A stretch of 64,000 nt of DNA, from NCBI RefSeq assembly GCF_020921035.1, contig NC_063154.1, positions 6,262,001 through 6,326,000 on the forward strand, given 5' to 3'. Origin of the DNA: Rhodamnia argentea (lineage: Eukaryota; Streptophyta; Magnoliopsida; Myrtales; Myrtaceae). The position numbers and the translations under genes are program-made. Below the pieces are notes generated by a model. The model searched no databases and was not told the DNA's origin. It worked only from the letters and a program-made list of their open reading frames with translations. The stretch's first letter is position 1, and the number at the start of each line of letters is the position of its first letter. Below are positions 26,376 to 38,406 of this stretch, piece by piece.

Positions 26376-27980
26376 TCATTTCACGCCGGCCTTCTGCTTT
26401 AACATGGAAATGAAGTTTTCTCGATCTTCCGGAGACATACCTTCTGCTGAACAATCTCCCACGCCCCACTCGGCTCCGCGGATGCAGTATTTGTCCTGTA
26501 TCTCTTGCCTGTTCCTGAAACATGCATCCTGTCTGAGAGCTTGCTCATATAATATAGAGAAAAGAAGCAAACACTGGAACGATGGGCTGAGTTATTCTAG
26601 CTATTTTCCCTCTCATCAGCTCATTCAATCCATAGTCTCTCTCTCTCTCTCTCTCTCCAATATCCTACACAACCGCCTCAAGCAGATTTGATTTGTGAAG
26701 GCAACCACGGGGATACTCCTTGAGCATAGAACTATGCTGGATATAATAAGACCCGCTTGCAAGTTCGACATACTTTTGTCACTTCGCTTTAGATATACTA
26801 TGTTTCTGCGTAATCCCAGCAATTTTTGCCACCCCACCACACTCTTTTTCGTTATCACATGATCGCAATTTATGAATGAGTTCCGAAAGAGAACCGGGAC
26901 CAGAAGCTTACTTCTCCTTATTGAGCTTCGACTGCTCCAGCAGCTTCTTGAGCAGAGGAGATTGCTTGAACCTCTCATCAAATTCGGCGTACTTCTTCTG
27001 GTTCTCTTCTGCCAAAGCACACTCCCTCATCGCATTTTAATCTCAGAATTCGCCGGGATCAAGGTGATGCAACAGAAAATACAATGGAGTGAAGACAATA
27101 CTTACCGTTAAACCGTTCAAGAAACTCAACCTGAGGCAATTGAGGGCCAGGGACAGACTCTATTCCAGGTAATCCAGAGAGAAATCCGGCTTCAGCTGCA
27201 ACAGCAGGAAAAATATAAACGTCAAAATTCGGCTTCAACATCCACATATTCCTAATCCTCTACAAACGTCGGTTGCGCGCGGCGCTTGTGATTTTTTACC
27301 ACGCAAAACCTGGCGTGATTCAACAAGTGCAAGAGCATTCCAGATTCCTCAATCAATACCACAAGCTGTGTAAGAATAATAAGACAAGAAGCTCTACTGC
27401 TTCAGTGCATACATCCCCAACCAAAACACCAGACGAGGTTGTCTTCCTCATCCTAGTTGCATCGACTTCAAAAAAGGGCGAACGATACACCAATGAGACC
27501 ACCTAACTCTAGATGCATCCACTGTCCGAAAAACTTATCATACCGGCCTGCGCAGTGGATGCGCATCCGCCACCAACAACCTAATCTTTTTCAACAGTAG
27601 AAGCTCGAAGTCGCACTTCTCTACTCGAAACAACCATTACCCCACCAAAAAGATGAAAACTGGGGAATTCGCTACCCTTTTGACCAGACGCACAGTAATG
27701 CAGTCGAGCAAAACGAACCCACGGAAGAAGGCTTTGCAACTATACCTGGATTCGACCACAAGAGGATGGCGAGCGAAGCAGCGAGAGGGACGGTTCTGTG
27801 AAGAGGGGGGACGGGACGTGATGACGACGGGGCGCAGGAAGAGGAGGAACAAGAATAGCGAGATGCGTCCGAGAAGGTTTTTGTGGACAGAATGGGAGTG
27901 CCACCTGCGAGTTTATCTTTGGGTTTGAACGGAATTTGGCAGTGGAGGCTCGTCAGAGGTGAGAGCAAAGATGAGCCCAT
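26376..27980 (-). CDS. Predicted thylakoid-lumen protein, function unknown
   Basis: Exons (complement of 27746-27980, 27106-27195, 26912-27008, 26376-26514) give 186 residues. The first ~60 residues are rich in Ser and Pro with few acids, as in chloroplast transit peptides. They are followed by a hydrophobic stretch (VPLAASLAILLW, about 64-75) and an A-E-A site at 79-81, the pattern of lumenal targeting. There is no twin-arginine, so Sec-type import is the inference. The predicted mature protein is about 105 residues: LSGLPGIESVPGPQLPQ, a charged helical stretch (EENQKKYAEFDERFKQSPLL, then KKLLEQSKLNKEK), and a tail DKYCIRGAEWGVGDCS with Cys151 and Cys162 that could pair. I do not recognise a named family. 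It sits directly downstream of the gankyrin gene on the same strand, as At2g03420 does to At2g03430 in my recollection, so it may be that orthologue. Confidence 0.82.
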
Positions 27981-28523
27981 GACTTGGGGGAGAGAGAGAG
28001 ATAAGAGGCGAACAGACTCTCCTTTCCGAGGTTTTAGCAGTAGCGCCCCCCCCCCCCCCCCCTCCTCCTCTCTTCTTCCGACATAAATGCTGCCACAACA
28101 AAAAGTTTTGGTTTTGGACAAATCAATCCGACAAAATTTTGTAAATCACACGTCAAAACACCGTCGCCAGTAATTGCGATTCAATTGATTATATCCGTCG
28201 CGCCATTCGTGGAACGGAATGAACCATTCAACACCGTTTCAAAGTCCATTACTGCCATTATCAGTGACTAATGCCACGTGCTTATGGGCACAAAATTAAT
28301 GAACTACTCGATCCAAGCAACGACAACAGTTCACTGCATACAGAATCCCTGTTCGTCGAACAATCCTAAGCAGGAACAAACAATGATTTCATAACCAGAT
28401 AGCATGCGATATCAAGTTAATTGAAACATCAGGATACAAATCCCTGCATCTCCTTGCCGAAATAATTCCAGCTGAGCACAATTTGTCATGAAAACTGGGG
28501 GGAAATTAAATCACAAAAAGGGG
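27981..28523. other. Short intergenic region and leader of the lumen-protein gene
   Basis: It holds the 5' flank of the lumen-protein gene, including a run of 18 C (28045-28062) that would be a G-tract in the minus-strand leader or promoter, then a short AT-rich spacer to the end of the gankyrin-like gene. No other gene is seen. Confidence 0.5.
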
Positions 28524-31265
28524 TCATCCTTCAATCATGGCTCTCGCGGCGTCAATAAGTGCTGGTCTCAAGTCATTCGATGCCCTGCCAAGCACGGTGT
28601 ATCCTTCTTTATCTTCCACGTCTACGTCTGCTCCATGCCTTATCAACAGCAGAGCCACCTGACCATAAATAGATCAACACAGAACGAGTAAAGGATCCCA
28701 TGCGGTTCTTGAATTTAGAAGCAGAAATCCTGACCTCAATCAGTTCGAGCTCATGCAAGCCTTTGCTCCAGCAATAACAACAGGATAACGTATATGGTTA
28801 TTTACAAATTTGAATATGAATAGCCTAACTAACGATTCTATCCAACGGACCAATTCATAGGTTGCCAGTACAGGAGGGTGAAAAGCCTCGTCCCACCTCG
28901 ATTTCTCTTGTTAAACGAGGGATCCAGTTAACTCAAATTTACTCATACCAGTTACTGTTCAAAAGACGGGGCTTAGAATTTTTAATTTGAATACCTGCTA
29001 ATATACATATATATCTACGTATACATTAGTTTGCATATGTGCATGTAAAATTGTAACTAGCCACTAATTCAGTGTCAAACAAAGCGAATTGCATGACTAC
29101 TTCACTGTTGTCCAGCAAACAGACCTCTTTATTGTGGCAAATTACTGCAGACGTCAGAGGCGTTTCGCCTGCCTTATCAACAGGGTCAACCTCAGCTCCT
29201 TCCTCAATCAGAAGTTCACACATTTCCGAGTTCCCCGTGCTGGCAGCACGATGCAATGGAGTGCTCCCTACCTGAAAGCTACACATGTCAAGCAATTGAT
29301 GAACACCAAAAATAAACAACACAGAATGTTTTCGGTTCCAAACCTACATGTGTAGAGGAAGGCAATTGTGCGATCACTGACCTTGTCCTTTGCATTGATA
29401 TTTGCACTGTGTGACATAAGAACTTCAGCAACTTTCAACCATCCTTTGCTGGCGGCATAATGAAGAGCAGTGCGTCCACCATCATTCTTTAAGTTAACAT
29501 CAGCTCCTGCAGAGAAACACCAGATGTGACAAATGAATTATGTTAAGACAAGCCAAAAGGGACATTTTGTTTCTCCAGCATGAAGGTTGTTTATATAAGA
29601 GGACACAACAGGAACTTGGCATGATAATGTGCCATCTATCCTTAGCTTCACAACAATAAACATCCTTCTCTTTCCTCTAGCTAAGACCAACCATAATTGA
29701 CTTAACTGAATTCTCACAATATACAAAGGCCGTGAACAAAATTGATTCGCAAAGCCTGGTCATTGAAATGTGAGCATGAAGCAGTTACTAAGTAGGAAAC
29801 ACACACATGCCAAAATATCCATATTGCTTGTGTGGTTCATTGTTTTACATAGTCTAAGTGCAGCATATAAATTTTTTCACCATATCCAATTAGATCGAAT
29901 TAGTATTTCCCACGCCGTACCACAAACGCTGAGTCTGAACAACACTAAATCCTGATTACTCCAGTTGACCATATATTCAGCAACGAGAATGCTGTCTTAA
30001 CAGTAAAAATCTGATAAAAAGAATTCTCAAGCCCTCCATGTACCCTGCAAACACAAACAATTGCCTGACACTGCTCCACTTCACAAGCTGGAGATGCACT
30101 AGGACACATACCAACCAAGGGCTTACACAACATCCAAAGAAATCGATCCGCAGTGGAGAATTTCGCTGAAATGGCTTCAGGCTGCTTTCAATTTTCAAAG
30201 GCTTATCTGACTCCAGAGAACAAAAAAGTGTTCTACCTATAGAAGACTTATCCTCACAAATTAAGAGCGGAAAAGAAAGCACACAAAAATCCATCTATGT
30301 GTCTGTGTACTCAAACTGTTCTTAGACTCATCAGCACATCATGGAACTTGCAGACATACTTGCCTTTCCTCAACAAGATCTCCACAATCTGCACATTCCC
30401 AATGCTCGCCGCAGAATGAAGCGGGGCCCAACCTTCTTCATCTTTGCTGTTCATCACACTTGTTGACTGATCAGCATCTGACAGTATTTCTACTATCTGA
30501 TCCAGGCGAATGAAAAAACAATTCAACGCAAAGCAATCTAACAAATGGACTAAACAACCATCATGAACAAACGAAACAGCCAAACCTATTCCACAATAAG
30601 CCGAGAATATGAGACAATCAAACTTTAGACAGTAGTAAACTATGCAATTGACTAAGGGCGCCGACCCGAAATTTCCATGGTTGCTTCCCCTGACTCTTTT
30701 ATCTTTGGTAAATTTGCTCGTAACGGGAACTGTCACAGAGTTTATCTACGCCTCAGACTTGAAGCCATTTATCCATATGCCCGGCTTGTATCTTAAGCTT
30801 TTGGCACAAAAATGCACCGAATCGAGACTATCTACCTATGCAAGATCACCTGCTCGGCGACGAGGAATTGCAAAGAATTGAATTTTCTAAACCTCTGGTC
30901 CAAGAGCTCACCAACTCAGGCTAATCCAACAGTACTTTCGCGCTCCACTGTGGGTATCGCTAACGAAGCTAAAACGACTCGACGAAAAACGCGAGGACCA
31001 GTGTCACCAGCGAAGCTTTATCTCAACTCTCCGGATATCCAGAGGCGAACAGGGAAGGAAGTACCTCGGCGTGACCAGAGGAAGCGGCGACGTGGAGGAG
31101 GGAGCGACTGTCCTCGTTTCGGAGGGAGAGAGCCTTGGAGAGCTGGTCCAGCGCGAGCGCTCTGAACGCCGCCGAATCGCCTCCCTCGGCGGCTTTGAAG
31201 AGGTCCCCGTCCCTGATCGGCCGTTGCTCTGGCTTCGGGCTCGGAGCATCGATCTCCATTTCCAT
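28524..31265 (-). CDS. Gankyrin / PSMD10-like ankyrin-repeat protein
   Basis: Exons (complement of 31065-31265, 30364-30496, 29382-29506, 29125-29271, 28524-28658) give 246 residues. In other eukaryotes gankyrin is a proteasome assembly chaperone that binds Rpt3 of the 19S base; a similar plant role is inferred. After MEMEIDAP, ankyrin repeats begin with RSLLHVAASSGHAEIVEIL, followed by GWAPLHSAASIGNVQIVEIL, RTALHYAASKGWLKVAEVL, STPLHRAASTGNSEMCELL and ETPLTSAVICHNKEVALLL. The protein ends DKEGYTVLGRASNDLRPALI, then DAARAMIEG. Intron 2 begins GC rather than GT. The start is the first ATG of a clear family N-terminus (IDA...RDGDLFKAAEGGD). The expected Arabidopsis counterpart is At2g03430. The reading frame is intact. 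Confidence 0.93.
30362..30363 (-). other. Non-canonical GC splice donor (GC-AG intron)
   Basis: On the minus strand exon 2 ends AGGAAAG and the intron begins GCAAGT. The matching acceptor is TTTCTCTGCAG just before 29506. This junction restores GGA-GCT-GAT (Gly-Ala-Asp) of the conserved RKGADVN. The only nearby GT (30358-30359, five bases further on) would add CAAGG-type sequence and break the frame. Confidence 0.8.
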
Positions 31266-32308
31266 GGCGGTGCGTACGGGATTCGGGATGCGAGGTGCTG
31301 TCCGAATTGGGGGGTCCGGAGGGTCCTCGAAAGGTGAGGGGTTTTTGGCGTTTGACCAAAGGTCAGCCCTTCCAGCGACTTTGATTGGCCTGTGTCTGTG
31401 CGCTCACACAGGAACAGATGATGGTGGTTGCAGAGAAACCATTCGGCATTCTCTAGGCCGGTCTGATGATCGTTGTGGGGAAATTGGACCGAGAGTAGAA
31501 TACCTTCTCTCCTCGTTTCCCGAAAAAATGAGACCTTGTTGGAAAATATTTTTTCAAAAAAATTATTTTTTTTAAAAAATAATAATATATTTTAGTGTTC
31601 AACTGAAATATAACAATAACATAGAAAACATTTTTCACCTTCGATATATAAAATCGAATTGAATTTTTCTCCATCGACTCCTCTTAATAAATTTTATTTC
31701 AAAATTTTCAAAAATGAAAATAATTAAGAAGAAAAGGAATGAAAAAGAGTGGGGGAAGAAAAGATGAGGAAAAATGTATTTCCTCTTCTCAAAAAGAGGA
31801 AATTATTTTTTTTTTCCACTTTTGAAGGTATTTTTTTTTCGTCAAGTAGAAAATATTTTCCTTAACTTGTTTATTTTACGTGAACCGAACGCTGAATCGA
31901 AAAATACTTTTCCGAAAGTTGTCTTTTGCGAAACGAGCGAAGCCTTATTAATCTACATATGTCCAAATTATTGACCAAAATGTTGGTATGACAAAAAGGT
32001 TAGATTTAGATATGAATAATATACATCTTTTTCGACGTAACCAAAAATACTATACTTCTTCGGAAATTATGTGAGGAAGAAACGGGCATAGACATTCTCA
32101 ACATATGAATGGGAAAAAGAAACTAAAAGTATGACCTCGGAAATGAATTTCCAGAGTGCTCCTGAAAGCGAATAACCCTGATCTCGGCGACACGGAGAAG
32201 CCATCGAAGCCCCGCCACTCTCGGCAACGCACGGTTACCCCTTTTAGAACCGATTTCGGAGGGCCGTCATTGTCGTGCTGAAGAGAAGGGAGTCGATCAT
32301 CTCAAAGG
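31266..32308. other. 5' flank of the gankyrin gene and AT-rich decayed repeat
   Basis: The first ~200 bases are GC-rich and probably carry the promoter and leader. From about 31540 to 31930 a poly-A/T-rich segment with GGAAAATATTTT words and an end reading TTTACGTGAACCGAACGC looks like a decayed non-autonomous element related to the repeats at 36.7, 41.6 and 43.6 kb. No gene is seen. Confidence 0.4.
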
Positions 32309-32398
32309 GGTGACCTGAAAACACAGGTGCTGATGCAATCGGTGCGAGTTACGAACCCGCCACGGCTAAGAACACACCGCCTGTATTGTCAGGTCACC
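32309..32398. repeat. Inverted repeat (19-bp arms, 52-nt loop)
   Basis: GGTGACCTGAAAACACAGG at 32309-32327 pairs with CCTGTATTGTCAGGTCACC at 32380-32398, with two mismatches. It is noncoding and of unknown role. Confidence 0.8.
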
Positions 32399-32460
32399 GC
32401 TCGGAGATGCCTCCCTTTCTAGGTCCGTGCGAATTCGGGGCTGCGGGTCTATTGCCTCAA

Positions 32461-32524
32461 AGCTTTCTTTATGTAGGAAAGCTCACAGCAATGTGTCGCT
32501 AGGATGTGCTCATCCTAGCGACAC
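32461..32524. repeat. Two adjacent hairpins, one with a perfect 14-bp stem
   Basis: AGCTTTC (32461-32467) pairs with GAAAGCT (32477-32483). Nine bases later GTGTCGCTAGGATG (32493-32506) pairs perfectly with CATCCTAGCGACAC (32511-32524) around a TGCT loop. No T-run follows the second hairpin, and this is nuclear DNA, so it is not a bacterial-type terminator. Confidence 0.85.
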
Positions 32525-32726
32525 CGCTGAAGCTGTACCGTGGAGATGTGCTGTCCCAGGTTGTCGTTTATGGAGGTGTAAGAGACAAATCCATCCGGCC
32601 CCCACACAGAACGGGGACTCGCGTGCAACAAACCTCGATATGACCAATCTGATTTCATAGTCGGATGAGCTCACTCGAACGAATCTTGGCACGTTTGTTG
32701 AATTGGTAAAAGGGAATAAAGGCGGA

Positions 32727-33012
32727 TCACGTGATATTTTTGAATTAATTCATTGAATGTATTGTCCGTTTTGTCCCGTCTCATATCGAGCCTTACGATT
32801 TTATTATCATAGTTTTAAAAGAAAAGCTTGTCATTACATCAAAAGGCGTCTTCATGAGTTAATTCCGATTTTGACGTACATACCTCAGACACGCTCTTCC
32901 CCACTTCGGTGTGCAATTCGGTTCATTCACGGCCCTTCGCCATCCTAAAAGCCTGTTAGGAGCCGTTTCTTATCCGAGCCCTCCGGCTCCGGCGATCACT
33001 CTTTGCCCTCGT
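32727..33012. repeat. Dispersed repeat, copy B (partner at 6.30-6.60 kb)
   Basis: Collinear with 6303-6600; the shared blocks are listed there. This copy lies between the hairpin cluster and the 3' flank of the heparanase-like gene. Confidence 0.6.
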
Positions 33013-33349
33013 CGGATCAGGTAGTCAGAAGCAAGACTTGCTCCGTGCAAGAACCGCCCCCGTCTAGGTAACTGAGTCTGGTTTTGCTGGGTATATGAAG
33101 TGAGACTAGCAAGTGAACAATGGGCAAGACATAGTAATTCCTCGGACCATGAGACGTGCGAAACAACAATCCACATTTTGCATAAAAACCGGAACAGGAG
33201 TTGTATGGTGTACCGAGAAGATTTCTCCAACTTAACACGACTTTAATCCTAACCGGTTGCGCTAAATCCTAGAAAGCGATGCTGAAAGAGCCTATCCATC
33301 TCCATCTCCGGAAACCTTCCCTCCAGAAGACTTTCGGGGAAGGAAACTT

Positions 33350-35917
33350 TTAAGCACATGCTGGTGCCCTGAAGTCCCTGAGGGTTGAATACACTATTGA
33401 ATCGGCCGCAACAGCAATTGGCGAGGACGGGTCGACGAGCTTCGGTTTCATCTCGGGTATGTCTGATGATTCGGTGAGCTCCAGCGGAGTCCCATTCAGG
33501 AGCAGCACATCGCTCTGGATGTTTCCGTCCTTGGGTGTCAAATGGTACTCTTCTCTCGGTTGTCTGCCGCCAGAAGTCTGCTCGACCACTGGATATATGT
33601 TCAGGTCGTTGACGACAGACACGTTGAAGGAGGTCGAGTTCGACATGTTGATCAGGATAAGGGTCACGCCAGGCTGAACCGAGGAAATTTTTCTGAACGG
33701 TCAGGAAATTTATGCAGAAATGGGCATTGGACAAATACTGGTAAAAAGGGGGTCGTCGCCAGCAACTAGTGCTCGACCCTTCCCGAAGTGAATTTACCTT
33801 GTCCTTCGAGCAATGAGAATACGCGCGCAAATGAGCAGAACCATCGTGCGTTGTCGCAAGGACGTGTTTCCCCATCAGGCGATGCCACAGGAGCGCGCTG
33901 ATTGGACATAACAGGATCGTTTATACAAATTGGAAAGGAAAACGAGAATACTGCCGTGATCGGACAACAAAGGCATAATAGACGAAGTCGATGGCTAATG
34001 CTGAGGAGATGTACTGACCCATAGTAATCCGGGTTCGGGACAAAACTCGTGGTGTTGAGGAGACCATAGTTTCCGCCTATCAAAGCTTGTCTGCAGAAGA
34101 CCTTGTGGTCGAACTGGGATGTCATGCCCAATTGATCCAAGTACCTGTTTTTTGCCTCATCAACACAAAGTTAAACTTCGTTCCATAAATTTTTATCTCA
34201 ATCTGCAATTCTCTTATTTCCGCAAGGGTCCTCACCAGAATCCATTGGCAAAGGTGTGCGAAACGTCCTTGCCACCGCTGTTATAAGCCCCGCCTGCTTC
34301 CCCAACCCACGGGCCCGACCACGGTCCGAATCTCTCTGCAGTTCTCATGACATCCTTATGCGTCTGAGCGATTTCGTCCAGGAAGTACGGGTCCTGAACC
34401 TTGTGAATGAGAGTCGGATCAACACCTGCATGGAGGAAATGTGGTATTGACTTTATCCTCAACTCGCATGATCCAAGTAATATCAAGCTGGAGGCTCCTG
34501 ATGGCTTAGTATGTGTACCTGCGCCAAGATTGTATATATGGTGGGTTAAACCGTCAACTACGTTGGGTCCTGAGACCTGGAGGAAGGTCTCGAACCACTT
34601 CTGGTCGTAAAATCCAGCCGGACCTAGGACCTTTGGCCTCGTGGCGGGGTCTGGGTACAGTTCCTCAATGATCTTCTTGAGCACGATCATGTCTTTCCCG
34701 TACTGGTCGGCATCGACTCTTCCAGAAACCCCAGATCCACAGAGCTCATTGCCTGATCAAAGAAAATGCAGAACAGTTAGTCAGGCGATGTACGAGGATA
34801 CTCGTAGGGGTATATAAACTTTGACTTAGGCTTCAAGTTACCAAGTTCATAAGAGTCGATCTTGTATCCTTTGGAGATGGTGTAACTCATGAGATCGCGG
34901 GCGTTCTGTGGATCCCAGTCACCGATGAAATGGTCTTGATCGTCAGGCGACCTTTTCCTTCCAGTGAGAGCATTCAAGCCGAAAGTCAAAGCAACTCTGT
35001 GAAGCAATTGGATGAGTATTCAGAGACTTTTTCTGTTTTTATCCCCTCTAGGATTTCATTTGGGGCTCGAGAAGTTCAATGATACCTACAAATATCGTCA
35101 AAGAAATTTTACCCGGTCTCATTGAACAACTCATTAAGCTGATCCCACCGGTCCATCGTGAGGCAACCCCAGCTGAACCCGAACATGCCGTCCGATCGCT
35201 TCTTGAAGTGGGGGCACTTGCGCACCGGTCTAGCGTCTCCGACCTTGTAAATGACCTGGTCTTGCAGCGATCCTCCGATTCTGATCCTCAGAGGATTGAA
35301 AGCTGTAATGCCACACGACAGATAAGCCCCTTCTTGCACGAAATTCTCTAGGATCGGAACAGTACCAATAGAGATCAAGGAGCACGTTCTTCGATCCTAG
35401 AGTAGCAAAACAGCATCTCCCCATTCGCTGGTGGCTCCACAAATCCGATAAATAAGCTCTTTCTAATACCTAGAAAACTCAATTGTGCTCTTGATATAAC
35501 TTAACTTACCCTTTATAGCATTCGACAGGATCTTGTTCTTCAAATCCTGCCAAGGCAAAAGACGACAGAACCACACCCAAAAAAAAAAAAAAAATCCTAT
35601 TCCATCTCAGTGTTCCGATGCAACTTCATCCGTAAAAGATAAACACCAACAAACATCATGAATTCTAAGCCAATGTGTGAGAGATGGAGAGAGAGCGAGA
35701 ACGCACGTACCAAGTTGATGATCCCGGCCATTCCCCAAGGGCACTGACCATAATCACACTTATCGACCGGCCACCAGTCCAAAGTCGCGCAAACAAAGTT
35801 GTCGTCGGTCCGAGCCACGTCGGTCGCTCCACCGACCGTGACCTTCACGTCTTTTGCCAGGCACAGCGGAAGCCATGAGAGCACCACAAGACAACAGATC
35901 ACCTTGAACTCCGCCAT
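33350..35917 (-). CDS. GH79 heparanase-like beta-glucuronidase (GUS3 type)
   Basis: Nine exons (complement of 35711-35917, 35510-35546, 35113-35302, 34842-34996, 34519-34752, 34236-34425, 34019-34144, 33798-33897, 33350-33673) give 520 residues. Plant GH79 enzymes release glucuronic acid or its methyl ether from arabinogalactan-protein glycans or flavonoid glucuronides in the wall, apoplast or vacuole. Seen here: a signal peptide (VICCLVVLSWLPLCLA, cleavage near residue 21); the family block FVCATLDWWPVDKCDYGQCP; RIRIGGSLQDQV; the acid/base Glu199 in SYELGNELCGSG; the nucleophile Glu317 in WVGEAGGAYNSGG; the active-site region LGMTSQFDHKVFCRQALIGG; and the C-terminal beta domain VTLILINMSNSTSFNVSV. 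The length matches Arabidopsis heparanase-like protein 3 (At5g34940 from memory). The reading frame is intact and no catalytic residue is missing. Confidence 0.93.
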
Positions 35918-36661
35918 GCCTCAGGAGATTTGCCACCGACTCTCCCCCGCTCGAAAGATTCCGAGAGAAACAGTAGCAGCGAAGGTGACGCGGCCTTTTC
36001 TTACCGGCACTGAACAGCGAACCACCAAGTTTTGCGATGGCTAGTGAGGCAAATCCTGATCGAGATCAAAAGAACCCCACTCTGCAAATCACGTTGACAA
36101 TTGCAGGGGACTTTGGCATTCGATTTCAGGTGAACCAGGTGAATCCCAGTTTGGATTTTGTGGAGTTAAATGTTGAGATTACCTTACTCCACATGGCTTT
36201 TATGTTGATTAAAATAAAGATAAGTCTTTAAAGAAACACACCAAAAAAAAAAATAAAAAAAAAATAAAGATAAGAGCTTTCGATAATATGGAATTATCCA
36301 TAATGGATCTATTTTCCATAGAGAGAAAATCTCATTTTAATGTTTCCCTTACCAAGATATAATGCTTATTTTATATTTTATTACATATATTATAGGTGGT
36401 TAACTATTTCTATTAGGCCCCGACTATGAAAAATAGTTTTAACAAAGACACCAGCAACGTCTCAACGAGGATTTAACTTTGATGATATCATATTTATTTC
36501 GACCGCCCGAACATAAATAATTATTAACCTGAGATCCTTTATCACAGATCGATGCGATTCTTAATTTTCGATTCGCCTACCTCAATCAAGAAATAAATCC
36601 GCATTTATGTGCTACGTGTTTCCAACATTATTTGCAATTAAAATATAATTTCTTTTTCAAG
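35918..36661. other. 5' flank of the heparanase-like gene
   Basis: It probably includes the leader and promoter of the minus-strand GH79 gene. I see no convincing TATA box. Beyond about 36200 the DNA is A-rich and featureless. Confidence 0.4.
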
Positions 36662-36893
36662 TACATGCTCCGTTTGTTTCGACGAGAATAAATAATTTGG
36701 AAAATATTTTTTTTTCTGAAATTGATCGCCGGAAACAATTAGTTAATGAAAAAATGTTATCAATACCGACGGCAATTTACATCTAATCATTTTTGTGGAC
36801 GATGGAAATATTCTTTCTTTCGCTCGGTTTTGTCTTGTGAAAATATTTTTGGAGATGTTCATTTTTCGCGAAACAAAGTGGAGCTCGGGAAAT
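36662..36893. repeat. Dispersed ~230-bp repeat, copy 1 of 3
   Basis: Related to 41640-41875 and 43625-43830. The shared order is: a poly-T-rich TGAAATTGAT(C/T)G segment; an ATCA(T/A)-C block; a block reading TTTACATCTAATCATTTTTG here and its analogues; GATGGAAATATT or GATAAAAATATTTT; and a CG(C/A)AA end near an element boundary (GCGAAACAAAGTGGAGCTC). It is non-autonomous, class unknown. Confidence 0.5.
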
Positions 36894-37154
36894 AAAAATA
36901 TCACACATAATTTACTCAGATCGCTCATGGGGAGGAAAATGGCGTCCTCGATAACGATCAGAGCAAATCTTGATCTGGGTCTAGGATTGAACACCATTCA
37001 CATTTATCATAGGCCTCGCTAAGCCCTCCATCCTTGGGCCTAGGCCCAAAACATAGGGCCTTCTTGGTCAGTCCAACTAGCCATCATGACAGTTCAATCA
37101 GATCAAACCCTAGAGTCCAGACGAAAGCAACGCAGTGATTGCAACAATTAGGCA

Positions 37155-37188
<34 letters not shown>

Positions 37189-38406
37189 GTTCATGCACAG
37201 ACACTGTCGAAATTAGGAGCAGATATCGGGCGCACCCGATGCCTGTATGCGCCGTTGGATCGGGCAGGTTCTACATCGGGCTCTCGTTGTCCAACATTCT
37301 ATTCACATGGTTCAGGCTGTATTCATAATCGTTTCCTGATTTAAAAGAGTCGAAGAATCCATGTGTGCGTTAACTTTTAACTGCTTTTTAGTTTTCACTA
37401 ACCAACTTGTTTTGAAGGCCACTTTCAGGGCATCTCTCGACCACCATTTGGCCTTTCCACTATAGAAATTGCAATGATGATGTGTTACTAATAACGGAAA
37501 CTTTTATGATTGATTTTGATCAAGATTCAGTGCATATGCTTCCAGTTGAATGATGTCCTGTGGTCCACACCACCCCCCCCTCCTCCTTCCAAAAAAAAAA
37601 AAAACTCCTTTGCTTAATCTTATGGTTATCATGATAATGTATGGTCCGTCGTCAATTTAACGTTCTGGAACCGTCCGATCCGAATCTATTCGCATTAACG
37701 TCGTTATCGTCCTCGTCGTCATTTAAAAATCGATCATCAATTTCGCCACCCGTAGCTATCGAGCACGTGGATGTCGGCACATCCCAAATCATTATTTTAT
37801 TTTCCAGTAAGATGTTAGGGGGAAACAACCCTATCAGCTTTGCTAATTGTGTTCATTATCCCTTAACAGTCCGGTAGGTAACATATCCCGTTGAAAAGGA
37901 CAACTACATATTTCACGGGAAGATATTCTAAGGTTAGCAAATAAATATGTTGTAGAATATTGAGGAAAATTTGAATGCAATAGTGGCATTTTGTTCCATC
38001 ACGAGTCAAAGAGGGAAAAAAAGAGGAATCGGTCTGGACTCTTGCCATTGACCCGACCAATTCTCCGAAGTAACAGCATCATGGAGAGGGTCGGGCGTGC
38101 ATGTTACGGGTCAAGTTACATACATACAAACGTTGGCATCCATTGGTTTCAATTCTGGATCATCGAACTTCTTCTCTTTAACAATGTTAAAAGCGCCCGA
38201 ATCTCTTAGAGCATCCCGATAATCCCCGTCGTGATTTTAGCATAATCACCCAATTTCGCCGTTTTCGATAAATAACTCGAGCGGGAGGCGTCGAGAGAGT
38301 TGCGTTTTCCGGTACTCAAACATGTGGGCACGCTTGTTGATGGTGCCGAGACTCGACTAACTTGACTCCCGAATTCCCCTCCCCCAAAGCTGTTGATGGA
38401 GGGGGG
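36894..38406. other. Intergenic DNA with a CT microsatellite
   Basis: It contains (TC)15 at 37157-37186, a C-run near 37572-37581 and a poly-A at about 37591. Short frames only; no gene recognised. Confidence 0.4.

Noticed and set aside
26376..27980. Photosystem I subunit N or another named lumen protein
   Set aside because: The sequence does not match the PsaN pattern I remember; only targeting features are shared.
32493..32524. Rho-independent terminator
   Set aside because: Perfect hairpin but no T-run, and the window is plant nuclear DNA.
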